Part shown: positions 42,709 to 54,576 of the stretch, one piece after another | Layout: every line of letters begins with the position of its first letter | Numbering within the stretch: position 1 is the stretch's first letter | DNA from: Harmonia axyridis | Lineage: Eukaryota; Arthropoda; Insecta; Coleoptera; Coccinellidae | NCBI RefSeq assembly: GCF_914767665.1 | Contig: NC_059503.1 | Location: 11,346,001 to 11,410,000, forward strand | Length of the DNA: 64,000 nt | Reading direction: 5' to 3' | Translations under genes and position numbers: made by a program | The notes under the pieces: generated by a model | Seen by the model: the letters and a program-made list of their open reading frames with translations, nothing else | What the model was told of the DNA's origin: nothing | The model's database searches: none

Positions 42709-43647
42709 AAGAGTGTTTTTTTTTAGAGCTGTACAACTTTAAATTGCAATAAAACAACGACGGATTATTCGATTGACATGAATTTTATTAATCCGCAAGA
42801 TAATCTTATGGCATTATATTTTAAATAGGATTTCTGGCATATGACCGCCACGGCTGGCTCGGATGTAGTCCAATCTGGATGTCCAATTTTCGATGACTTT
42901 TTCCAACATTTGTGGCCGTATATCGGCAATAACACGGAGAATGTTGTCTTTCAAATGGTCAAGGGTTTGTGACTCATCCTCATAGACCAATGACTTTACA
43001 TAGCCCCACAGAAAGTAGTCTAGTGGTGTTTAATCACAAGATCTTGGAGGCCAATTCACAGGTCCAAAACATGAAATTGGGCGGTCACCAAACGTGTCTT
43101 TCAATAAATCGATTGTGGCACGAGCTGTGTGACATGTTGCGCCGTCTTGTTGGAACCACAGCTCCTGGACATCATGGTTGTTCAATTCAGGAATGAAAAA
43201 TTTAGTAATCATGGCTCTATACCGATCACCATTGGCTGTAACGTTCTAGCCATCATCGTTTTTGAAGAAGTACGGACCAATGATTCCACCAGCCCATAAA
43301 GCGCACCAAACACTCAGTTTTTCTGGATGTAACGGTGTTTCGGCATACACCTGAGGATTAGCTTCACTTCAAATGCGGCAGTTTTATTTGTTGACGTAGT
43401 CATTCAACCAGAAGTGCGCTTCATCGCTTAACAAAATAAAATGGACGTAGTGGGCGATTCGTGTTCCACACAGAACCATTATTTTCGAAATAAAATTGCA
43501 CCATTTGCAAGCGTTGTTCAGGCGTGAGTCTATTCATCATGAATTGCCAAACCAAACTGAGAATCACTTGACAGATGTTAAATCGGTCGCTTTCTTGAAC
43601 AGTAATGTAATAACTTAAAGTTGTATACCTCGAAAAAAAACACCCTT
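42709..43647 (-). pseudogene. Tc1/mariner-superfamily DDE transposon, internally deleted
   Basis: The terminal repeats pair aagagtgttttttttagag with the inverse ctcgaaaaaaaacaccctt, then tacaactttaaattgcaat with its inverse. TA flanks both ends. On minus the N-terminus MMNRLTPEQRLQMVQFYFEN is followed directly, near 43437, by ILLSDEAHFWLNDYVNK (first Asp) in place of roughly 120 residues. Then GGIIGPYFFKN, MITKFFIPELNNHDVQELWF and QQDGATCHTARAT (second Asp). The third acidic block (CD-LTPLDYFLW) is broken by an 8-base insertion near 43030. Several stops. The element is clearly dead and about two thirds of the expected length. Confidence 0.9.
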
Positions 43648-43809
43648 TACATCCTAAAACCACGGTTTATTTGGTTATCGTTTTTTCATGGGAGAACTCG
43701 AAAGCGGCTCTATTCAATATCAATTCACCGACTAAACACACAAGACAAATATCCGATATCGACAGTAATCGCCATCTTGAAAAACATCCTCGAACCGACA
43801 ACGTAATGC

Positions 43810-44207
43810 CCCAGTGGCATACTCTACGTCTCCCGTCGTAATCCACCCACCCTGTTAGACCGGGTCCATTATTCATTTATGCATGGAAAAAGCACAAATT
43901 TTCATGACGAGCGATCGAAAATCCGTCTGCTTCTCGAGACGCCAGCCCCCCCCCCCCATTTCAATATTCGACCGGAACGTGGGGCACGTCCCAGTCGGCC
44001 GATGGCGCGAGGTAAAATCTCAACGACTGCTGTTCCACAGCTGGTAGTTTCGCAGTCATGGCAGTCCCCGAGGGCCGCGGAGTGGAAGATCCTTGTTATC
44101 GCACGTACATCGTCTTTATTTAAATCCATTGGTGGAGGGCGCGTGCACGATCGCCCGTGACTATCTTGTATTCACGCTACATTTTCATGATATCGCCCGC
44201 CAGCATG
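43810..44207. other. CpG-rich block with a C12 tract
   Basis: GC-rich sequence with a run of 12 C (43946-43957). Open frames on both strands (43879-44160 plus, 43902-44129 minus) fully overlap; neither has a motif. A block with the same C12 feature is at 37.3 kb. Confidence 0.45.
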
Positions 44208-44425
44208 CTGCCGAACTGGGCTGGTGGAAAAACTAGCTGGCGCTCCGATCCGTGAGCAAACGATCGGTCTCGCTGTCGTTCTCGACTGGCTTATGGTAGG
44301 GCTTTAATTTGAATGGTAGAGGATTATTTTGAGATCGCGCAGAGGGAGGGAGTTTTGATCGCACTTTGAGTTGAATGGAGACGGAGTTGGACAAAAACTT
44401 ACAGGAGAATGATAACAATAAGTTA
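44208..44425 (+). repeat. Repeat family R, copy 1
   Basis: Starts gctgccgaactggg, shares aaaaactagctgg, ctcgctgtcgttctcgactg, ggattattttgag and the agttttgatcg-type segment with copies at 45.8 and 46.4 kb. It ends with tgataacaataagtt, also found in copy 3. Confidence 0.8.
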
Positions 44426-44599
44426 GTGAAGAGTAGAATTAAAGCTTGGTCAACATTAGTACCATTCGGAGAATAGTTCAATAGCATACTTCTCTTATAC
44501 TAAGAGAAGTTGAGTTTAGTTAAGTTAGTAAAGAGAATAATTGAAGCCTGGTCAACATTAGTACCATTCGGAGGACAGTTCAATAGCATATTTCCTTTC
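44421..44599 (+). repeat. Local tandem duplication, ~103-bp period
   Basis: agttagtgaagagtagaatt at 44421 and agttagtaaagagaataatt at 44523 begin matching ~76-bp copies that share cttggtcaacattagtacca-type sequence. A 9-bp stem (cttctctta / taagagaag) separates them. Confidence 0.85.
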
Positions 44600-45113
44600 A
44601 GGAGATTGAAGCCTGGTTCACAATGTTATAATTAGTAGTAGAGTTGACGAGAACACTTTTTTCCTCAAACAGTTCACATGCTCAATTTGGTAGAGCACTT
44701 ATATTCACGTTCGCTAGTAATTTGAAAGAATAGTTGCAAGGCTGAAACACACAAGCAGCTAGAAAGACACACTATCCTCTGTTTACATTGGGCGCGTTCA
44801 GCAGAAAGATCGGTAACGTAAGTAGCTCCGCTACTGAAAGGTATCAGTTTGGTAACGTTCGTATTCTCTGCTGGACGAGTTGCTCCTTTTCTCGACAGCA
44901 ATTGGTTCTGTGGGTCTTTCTTGAAGGTTACGTTATGATGAGAGACAATTTTTTTTTCTGGACACTCACGAAGTAATAGCCAAGACTGCTGAAGATGTCA
45001 TCGGTTTCATTAACAGCATCGACAGCCTCTCTTGACTTATAAAATTATGAATAGGTAAGGTTAAGAACGAAAGATCCACTAAATAATAAAGGCTAATGAC
45101 CCCGATTCAGTGA

Positions 45114-45137
45114 AATAATAATAATAATAATAATAAT
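45114..45137. repeat. (AAT)n microsatellite
   Basis: About eight AAT units, uninterrupted. Confidence 0.9.
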
Positions 45138-45623
45138 GGAGTGAGATTGTGTAAGTGCAGGGTAAGGCAATAATAAGAACTCTATACCTATTTACACCCA
45201 TTTACTACTATTTATACCAATGTAAACCAAGTCTAACTGCAGCATACAAGCAGCTGGAAAGGCACACTGCAAGTGTGGCTTGGTGCAAGACTATCCTAAG
45301 TCGATTTGGAAAAAAGTCGAGATAATCACCGTCAAAGGTTCATACTCCTTTTATTTCGGTCAAGTTCATATATTCTAAAATTTTTAAAATGCATGCAATC
45401 GTAAGTCCTGAATACGGATATTTTCACTACAGGAGAAAAGATTGTGTTAAAGTTAGGATAGTTTGAATTTTTTTCGCTTGACGGACTTGGAATGAGAAAT
45501 ACGGACTTAGGATTATTTTATTGTGAAAAACATTGTCCTGCGATTGTTTTCCCAAATATCTCAATTGCAACAAGAATTGGACTTGCACCAAGCCAGCGCT
45601 CCGATAAAACCAAACTTGACCAA

Positions 45624-45997
45624 TTGTTGAATTCACTTCTACCGAAGTTTTCGGGCTGAGCAAATGTCAAAATAAAAATTCATCAGAAGAAATTTTGAAC
45701 GACGTATTCATCATTTTGTAACAATCAACATTTGTATCGATTCATGTCGGTTTCAAATGTTGTATTCTAACTAAATTTTACTGCCTTTTCCTTTAGGCTT
45801 GTGGCTGAACTGGGAAGGTTAAAAAACTAGCTGGCTCTGATCTGGCAAACTATCGCACTCGCTGTCGTTCTCGACTGGCTCAGGCAGAGTTATAATTTGA
45901 AAAGTAAAGGATTATTTTGAGTTCGTGCATCATCCAGGGGAGTTTTGATCGTACTTTCAGTTCAATGGGAACGAAGTTGAACAAAAACATACAAGTT
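45624..45997 (+). repeat. Repeat family R, copy 2
   Basis: The core 45798-45997 matches copy 1. The 5' part 45624-45797 (tgttgaattcac, gtcgattcatgtcgg, ttttcctttaggctt) matches only copy 3. Spacing to copy 3 is about 600 bp, so copies 2 and 3 look like a tandem duplication. Confidence 0.8.
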
Positions 45998-46216
45998 CGG
46001 AGAGATCCAGTGTAGAATTGAGGCAATTGCGGGTAAAACAACCGTTGAAAATCCAACGAGACCAAAACATGAAAGCCTTACCAGTGCAGGATTCAATGAT
46101 TTTAGTTATATTATTCCATAATATATTTCATTCATTTTCATATAGAAGGGAATATATGTGTTTATCCTTTATGCATAACTACACCATTTATACAATTGCC
46201 ATAAAACTTTATGCTA

Positions 46217-46625
46217 TTGTTGAATTCACTCATTACGAAGGTTTTGGGTAGAGAAAAATATCAAAATGAAGACTTATTGAAAATGAAAACTATCAGAATA
46301 AATTTACCTCATCGCATTCGCCATTTTGCAACCATAAGCATTTGTGTCGATTCATGTTAGTTTTAGATGATATATTCTCACTAAATTTTCCTGGTATTTC
46401 CTTTCAGCTTGCTGCAGAACTGAGCGGGTACAAAAACTAGCTGACTCCAAACGGTGTACAAACGATCTCGCTGTCGTTCTCGACTGGCTCAAGGCAAAGC
46501 CTTAATTTGAATACTAGTGGATTATTTTCAGATCTCGTATTATTCAGGGGATTTTGGTCGAACTTTCAGTTGAAGGGAACAGAAAATGAATGAAAACATA
46601 CATGATGACGAGAACAATAAGTTCC
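46217..46625 (+). repeat. Repeat family R, copy 3
   Basis: tgttgaattcactcattacg at 46219, gtcgattcatgttag, tttcctttcagcttgctgca, then the core with ctcgctgtcgttctcgactg. Just before the core the sequence is ttcctttcag in this copy and ttcctttagg in copy 2, resembling a splice acceptor, but no long frame follows. Confidence 0.8.
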
Positions 46626-47989
46626 TAGAAATCCCATGTAAACTTAAAGTAATTCTGTGTGAAACTGTGAAAAGCGTATTAGACTGAAGCTATAAGGCCT
46701 TATCATCCAAAAGAATTTTAAAATGAACACAACGAAATAATGAAAATTATTGTTTCGGTTGTTGGCAAAAATTACTTTAATAAAGAGTTATAGTTGTATT
46801 CAGAAGATATTGATTTTTTTTCTATCCCTTATGATAATGATAACACGACTATCAAAAATCGGCCAACTATATCAATACTTGGATACTTCAGAAAGCAACC
46901 TCTTCCTTGAAACTTTTATTCTTCCTTTAGGATTCTTCAGTTTCCGATGACACAACCCAATACCCAACCGTATGAATTACACGGTGAGGGTTATCAAGAA
47001 GATCTTCCTCAATGTCTGAAAGTAAAATAGAAACTCCCGGAAAGAAGTAACGTTGAACCAACACATAACCGTCAACAATTTATTATGACACCGTATCTAT
47101 CTCCTGCAAGCAGGAACCTGAACTCCCAGAAGATCCGAGGAGTTATTATATAACCGAAGTAAACGCGCCGTTTTTCGTATTATTAACGACTCTCAAACAT
47201 AACTTGGAAAACATTCATCATTGCCGAAATTATAAGGCAAGTAGGAAGGCGGCAAGATATCACGAATTTGTAATTCCCTTTTTTAATCTTTTGTTGGTTA
47301 TTTATATATCTGGAAGACAGACGCGAAATTAGTTCTCTTCAACTTTGACGGTGTGATTTAGAGCAGCAGATCCGTCAGTCGAGTCGTCGGAGTTCCCTTT
47401 TGAAGTATCTACTTTCATTTCATCTTTCTGTGGATTCGACCTTTAACTCCGTCAATAAAGCAGGTCTTAAGATGTGACTTTTAATGAGTTTAGTATGATA
47501 TTATACAGAAGAGAATGATCTTTTCAGAATTTTGTTTCAGGTACTTCTGAAATTCTTGGTAGGCTTGATTACTGCTAAATCAGAAATTATTGTGAATTGA
47601 TCGATGTAACATAATAGTATATTCCAAAAAAAAGTTGCAGAATGAGCTCTTATTCCAACACGAATGCGAAATTCGAAAACGAGCGACGAAGGAGTGATTT
47701 TTGGAACGCATGAGCCCAATAACAAACTTTCGACAAACTCATTTTTCTTTTCAACTGAATTTAGTTTCTGGTCAATATTCCTTTTTGGGAGAGTCTTCTT
47801 CTTTTGGTTCAGTGTTCTTAGTCGATATTTTTGGGAAATTTATACCGACACCCCTGATGGTGATTTTCTAGTACTGATCAATGATCATTAGAACTTTCTC
47901 TCTTCTGCTTGTCATGATTTTCGTCTATTCACTTTTCTGGAAGAGATAGGTCCTCTTGTTGACTGTTTCTCCTATTTTAATTCTTATTT
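46626..47989. other. Gene-free stretch
   Basis: No motif-bearing frame; a more balanced composition at 46930-47480. No repeat recognised. Confidence 0.4.
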
Positions 47990-48519
47990 TTATTTTATTA
48001 TTCTTTTCGTTTCAGAGTTGTCTTGCTTCTTTAGTGTTTTTATCATCTTCATTCGTTTGTTTACTGTATCCTCAACAGTATTAATTTTAAGTTCCTTCCT
48101 GATTTGCCGGCTGCTTATGTTCTTTGATGTACCAGCCACTGTTCCCATTGCTGCATCAACTGTATCTTGTAATATATCCTTCTTATGGTTCTTAATGTTA
48201 TGCCAGGTGACTTCTGCGCCCGTTTTACTTACTTTAAGTACTGTTACATAGCGGGTACAGTCAACCATGCCATTGTCTTGTCTTTCCCCTTTTTTGTAGC
48301 TGTTTGCTTCAATTCAGTTTTTCCTGTAGTCTTATCTCTAAATATTTTGCATCTTTTTTTTCCGTCGTCTGATTTTATAACTTCACGTTTGCTGCGTTTT
48401 CTTTCTAGACTGCAATTGTTTGTGTTTGTAAGAGCATCCAGCTTCTCATGAAAAATATTTCTCAAATGTAAGATTTTTACCAACCGGCCTCTGTTTTCAC
48501 AGAATTTTCCGAATTTCAT
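47990..48519 (-). CDS. Basic, charged open frames on minus; unknown, possibly a broken or spliced gene
   Basis: Two overlapping minus frames follow each other. The first, from ATG 48519 (MKFGKFCENRGRLVKILHLR), continues Lys/Arg/Thr-rich (KTTGKTELKQTATKKGKDKT). The second, from ATG 48268, reads MVDCTRYVTVLKVSKTG and SSRQIRKELKINTVEDTV, with a helix-turn-helix flavour, ending RIIK at TAA. A strong donor-like AAA|GTAAGTAA lies after VTVLK. The frames differ by one register, so there is either a frameshift, an intron, or two unrelated frames. The opposite strand is hydrophobic and open only as a mirror. Not recognised; a decayed transposase N-terminus is one option. Confidence 0.3.
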
Positions 48520-51500
48520 TGATATAAAATCGTGTCAAACATTATTTCCTTCACCTCCCCCCTCATATTCCAAACAACAATGAAGGAAACCGTTTATTTA
48601 GAGCCTCGTTGAAAGCTTCGTGCATGAATTACCAAACAGGCGATGAAGTCTAGTCAGAAGCTGTGAATAACGATGGTTTATTATAATAATAGCCGTAGTT
48701 CATTCTGGAGTACTCAGGTGAATCTGATGCCGCTATTATTAAACGCTGGTTACCTTCTCATCATGTATGACGCGAATGTGATCAATATGACTTCCATATA
48801 GGGTTATGTAAGGGTGTGTGTTTCGTCCCAGCTCTATTTATGTATACAGGAAGTGATTCTGCATGAAATAAAACGCGACACTCTATTATGGTTAGACGAT
48901 AAAATTTTTGAAATTGGAGTATCATCAATCCAATAAAGCTAAATTCCGAAATTGAGCCGAAATATACAGGGTTTTCCAAAAAAAAAAATTGTGAATGACC
49001 TAACATATGTTTTTTTTCGAATTTTCAGACAGCATGGAATAAATGAAACTTAGTGTCTTCGAAGTTTCATATGCTTCAAGCATACTGTTTGTGAAATACT
49101 TCAATTTTTAATAATCTGGAGAGTATTTGGGAAAACCTAATGACTTTGGAAAAGATGATGGGCAAAAGATCAATAATAAGAAGGAACTCATGGTTGAAGA
49201 CCTTAGAAAAATGGTACAATTGCAACAACTGCCAACTGTTTAGATCTGCAGTATGAAAAATACGCTGAACGTAAAATATTGGAACTAAAACGACACGTAT
49301 AATATAAGATGAATAACTTCGAAATGAATGAATTTATAAAAATGAAATTCTGAATTCGAATTTGATGAATCGAAAACGAAAGTGATTTCATTATAGTTAT
49401 TATCACCCTGAAAATGAGCCTTCAATATTACTGTCAAAAAAATAAAAAATTTCAGCGCTAAAATAATGAAGAAATAATATATAAATAAAAAATAAATGAA
49501 ATAAAATAGCGTTGCATCAATGGTTGAACACCTTGTACAACTTGTGTTCACGAATGCTTCTTTTCTGATATACGTGGGCTTTGAAGATATCTTAAAACTT
49601 CTCGGCTCACAATTTTTTAATGAAAGATATTCGAAATTCAAAATCTTTTTCGAATTACTTGTTCAATTCGTGACAAAAAAATCTCTCGGGACTTTTATCG
49701 TATGGGGAGCCGTTTTTATATAAACGGCATCCAATATGAAAAAAAGGATGAAGAAGTAATTCAAAAATGATTTCCAGATTGAAATATTTCGGCGGCCTAT
49801 TATTTAAAAAAAAGACCAAAATGCGTGCCAATTATAGATACAAAATTTTAAATTACATGTCAATTAATACACAATACGCAATACACCTCTTGAAACTCAC
49901 CAAAATTCATTGGAATATATCGACAGAGCAATAAATATATAGTCATTTATTAATAAGAACTTTAACACCCCGTATCTCGAATAAAAAAGTATTTGAAAAC
50001 AAAATTTATATAGAAAACCGTCATTATTTTTTTATGCAGAATCACACTCTGTATACCAGAGTTTGAAAAAACTTATATCTTCACTAAATTTTGTAGGAAA
50101 TTTTAACAATTCCAATGCATTCTTGCAGCGTTTTTAGTATTGGCAATTGTCAAAACATGACACTATGACAGCTTCAAGAGAGACAGCGGCCTATTCAAAA
50201 TGAAAACTTCTACTAAAAAACCCCTTATATAGATACGCCAATGACGCCCACCAAATACCGACATATCCGATCCAGTTCATGATGTTTTGCGCCATCCCTT
50301 AAATATAATTTTTATTTGCATATTTATTAAAGCAATCCGATCCACTATGCATGCACACACAGGCAAATACACCGAATACGAACCAAATAAATATCGTTAC
50401 TATGAATTATGTTTCCAGGATCAAATTTAAATTCGAGCATCGAATTACGTTTTAATTAAACTGAATATATGCACGCGAATATTGCACAGAGACAACGTAT
50501 TATCGATTTCGACGATGGACGGGTCTAAATTAGTTACAGCTTTCGATATGTGATGATATCCGCGTGATACGTGAGCAGAATGATTGAATCTGATAGGAAA
50601 TATGTAATATTTCATCGTAATGAACTGATTCATGTTGCCCGCGAGTGGTGCCGTGTTTTTTGAGCCCACATACATGATGTTACCGGGGTAAACATCGTTA
50701 TTTTTGTTTGAAATACGCCACATTTTCACGGTCTATTGTTCGGCAGCACCGGCGATCGGATGTATTCATCGGATTTTTTCCTGGAAAATCCACACGGGCT
50801 AAGCGTGAATTTTTCGAATTTTTCTGATGGGTACATAGATCCACCAGTAGGAACGCATTGGTGAATGGAAAAACAAAACGCATTTTGGATTTGGACGATG
50901 ACAATTGTATCGTTCGGACTCAATACTGGAACTTGTTCATTTTTCTATGGTCTTAATCTTGAAACCGGAATATAGTAGTATCAGCAGTCTATAGTAGCTC
51001 AATCAGCTGCTGGGGGAACATATGCCAGCGCAGCTAGCTTTGGATCTGCATAACTCCCCCCTCAAAAGAATACCAACAATTCGGAAAACGCTTGTCAATG
51101 GAAATAATATTATGTCTTCAATAGATATTCGTTTATTATTTACATCCCAGCATCATTTATTGCTTCGATCGGAACTTCAACAGGGAAAAAATATTTTGGG
51201 AGTTGCTTCTCAAAGATAACCGTGATCTTCGAATTTTATTGCCACCAGATAGTAGTACAGTAGTTGAACAAAGAAATATTATTATTTCTTTGTAGCGAGG
51301 ATCATGGTTGAATACGTCCTACAAAAATATTTTCTGAAATCGACGAAGCTGCCGATGGATGCTGAGATTGCCTGTTTGTTTTTATGCAATTATGCTACTC
51401 GAAAAAGGTTCCGACGTAATTGAAACATCTGGTTTCCAAATTTCGGATTGAGTAACAGATTTCTCAAATATCTATCTGTATTATCATCATTCACGTGTTC

Positions 51501-54240
51501 GATTGATAGGAGTAATAACTTTTCGACTGATTTCAAAAAACAAACTTATATGAAATTAATTCAAAAACATCCAACGAAATATTCCTTGAATGCAAATTCA
51601 AATGTGAAAGAAGGAATTATCGGCAATTCCTGATTCAGAACTAAGTCCGATATCGGTTTTACCTAAATATGATGTGCAGTTATTTCCTCACATATTCACA
51701 TTACGCAAAATTTTTCGTACGTTACCAGTATCGGAGCCACGCGTATTTTACCTTCAAGAAACTGAAAATGTATTCAAAAAGTACAATGGGAAGGGAGAGA
51801 TAACTGAGATCACTCTGTTGAATATTTATTATGATTTCGAATTCGATATTGAGAATTTACGGTAAATAGTAGTACTGTTAAATTTGTCAACGGTACTACG
51901 AACAGTGACTGAATAATATTGTCCATCAGTATCAGTTATCACAAATCAGTACTGATTTTGTTAAAAATATCTAAATGTTGTTGGAGCATGCATCTTTATA
52001 ACATCAAAAATCATAACCCACTGAAAACAAACGACAAATAAATAACAAAAAATTTACATTCAATTGTATCATTCCTATTGGAAAATCCTAATAATTGAGA
52101 AAAAAACATCCTATAGATATGAATACCGAACCTAAAATAGATTTTGATATTGTAACACTGCTTTCAGGTAGACAATAAAGGATTTATAGATAACATGGAT
52201 ATATTTTCAGTTGGTTTTCAGTGACCCACTTACGTAAAACACACTGTATGTACTTAATTTCAATATATCCGGATATGAGCAAATAATGCAAATGTTTCAG
52301 CGAAAATGAATCCAAGTACTCATTTGTGAGAGTGCTTCATTTTAATCCCATATATCATCGGAACTAGGTTACTTCAAATAAATACCCATTGTATACATTG
52401 TTGTGCAAATTCAGACTGAACTATTATATTGGCTTTCGGTTTGTTCATTATCAAAAACGATAAACACAGTTACAATCTAAACACAAATTCGTTGAAGCAC
52501 TGATTAGGTAGATCCTCTGTTGAATGCTCTTCTATGTATAATTCTAGGAATTCCTATGAGAAGGGATTAAATATTGAACCAATATCTACTTCGCCAATAG
52601 AATGTATTTATTCGATAGTCGATTGTTACTGTTGAGGGCGCAATTGTTGTTTATATAGTGTGTTTCGTTATTGAAAATTAGTGGGCAGAGCAGATGTTGT
52701 TTATCAGAAATTCTGGTCTCATCTACGTTGAATTTCAAAATGTTTCTGTCAGATTGTTTGAGGAGAAATTATATTGAAAAATTCAAATATTCCGAAACTT
52801 GTGTCTTTTTATGTTGATTAATTAATTAAATTTATTAGCCGTTTACTCCATGGTGTATATTCCTTTCTACCTGGAAGAAAACTTTATTGACTCAAACATT
52901 CAAATTGTTTCTGATACAACATAATATAAAGCGTTTCTGAATGTGTACACTCGGAATAGAGAGTAATTAAAATTCTAGGAACAGCGTAAAACGTAATTAA
53001 AGTCTGGATTCTGAAGAATGAATGCCATCTGCTGATGAGAAAAAGCGACAGAGAAAGTAAGGTTGCACAGGTACCTCACAAGGAAAACTTTCGCAGAATC
53101 CCATATGCGTAAGGAATGATGGTTATCTTCAAGCATAAATAAAAATTAGGAGGACGCTAATATTCAACAAAACTGCTAGTGTTGTACATGGTGGCTTAGA
53201 AGAATTCTGTTGTATACATGATTTGATTTTTCAAAAAATAATAAAATTGACATTTCATGTTATGGAGTATAAGTCAGATGAAATTTGTAAACGAGGTTTT
53301 GTCACATATATTTCGACAAAATTATGGCATCCTGATTTCCTTACACCAACTGCAAATGCTGTACGTGAGGTCAGTTAACAATGCTCAACCAGTTTTTGAA
53401 ACTATCTTGTGATTTCTTTTCTCGGTAAAACAATGGTACTGTCTTGCACATAATTTTTTATTTCTGTAATGAAATATCACCAAGTAGATAAAAGAGTGAC
53501 TATATAAGTGTTTCAAACCACAAGATCTACGAGACGATGTTTCAACTACATTGATATAAAAAAAAAACCAAGATGCATCTAATCCTTCAAATATTCCGAT
53601 TGAACTGGAAAAATGATCATTTGAATTAATACCCAATCAGCAATAATCATCACCAAGAGTCCCATCAGACTTTATCCCCTGTAAACAGTGAAATGCAAAA
53701 TGAGATTCATACTGTTCTATCTTACTGTTTCATTCGCTCAGTCATAGCTTTCCTCGCAGCTGTCATGGGAACATTTCGTTGACATGGAAGATAAACCAAA
53801 ACGACAAAATGAAACGGGTTCAAACGTCCTCTACATATTTAAACGCAGAAATTGCTCCAGGTCCATTGGGGCTGTTCAGACAAGAGTTAGAGGACGTATC
53901 AGAGAGTTTTACTTTCCTAGTAGTAGGCTGCAGCTCGATCTAAGCGGAATTTTGATCGAGTTGTCGTTTTAGTCACGTCACGATTTCCACATCACCGTGT
54001 AAGCCTTTCAACTGTTGCCGAAAAAACATTCGATTTTTAGTTGCGTAAGTTGTTCCGTAACTTTTTCTCCGGTCTGGGACGTGTCACCGTTGGGATTATA
54101 GTCAGAATCGAGAGGTTTATGAGGATTGGAAGTAACGAATATCGCGAATTTGATCACCTGACAAGAAACAGTAAGATGTGTGAAATGGGATTCCATTAGT
54201 TTATAATCCGTCTGAACCCAGCATAAAGATCCTACAGGAT
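48520..54240. other. Long gene-poor stretch
   Basis: Scanned for motifs on both strands; nothing recognisable as protein. Repeat-like edges: tatacagggttttcc at 48962 and aacaccccgtatctcgaa at 49966 resemble ends of the 21.8-kb element family and may delimit a ~1-kb AT-rich insertion. GC-richer parts at 50440-50960 and 53640-54190 hold only unsupported short frames. Confidence 0.35.
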
Positions 54241-54363
54241 TTATTTGGAATCGAAGCGTTCATCGGAATTTGAACAACATTCAACTTTTATTGATGAAAA
54301 CAAATGAAACAAAACGTGTTTCAAATGCTGATAGAAACATCCTGTGAACCTTAGTGTGGTTAC

Positions 54364-54462
54364 TTCAGCTTTCAAGTATATTATTGGGACCACGTGCATA
54401 GGTGTGTTGTGGGCAACAGGAAGAACTAGCACAACAATGAATAGATGAGATAAATATTTCAT
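54364..54462 (-). CDS. Candidate signal-peptide exon
   Basis: ATG at 54462 opens MKYLSHLFIVVLVLPVAHNT, with a basic start, a hydrophobic core of about 10 residues and a polar border after Ala. A possible donor (GAA|GTAACC) falls after 33 codons in phase 0. The frame runs on to TGA near 54241 if unspliced. The ATG is internal to a longer frame from 54576. No downstream exon was found on minus within the next few kb. Chance is a real alternative. Confidence 0.25.
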
Positions 54463-54576
54463 ATGTAAATGACTCTCTAGTATTTCATTTGGAATTTCTG
54501 TGTTCGATTGAACGTGGCCGAAGGGTTTGAACAATTCTAATGACAAAAGAAAAGCAGCGCCCTTTTCTGGGTTCAC

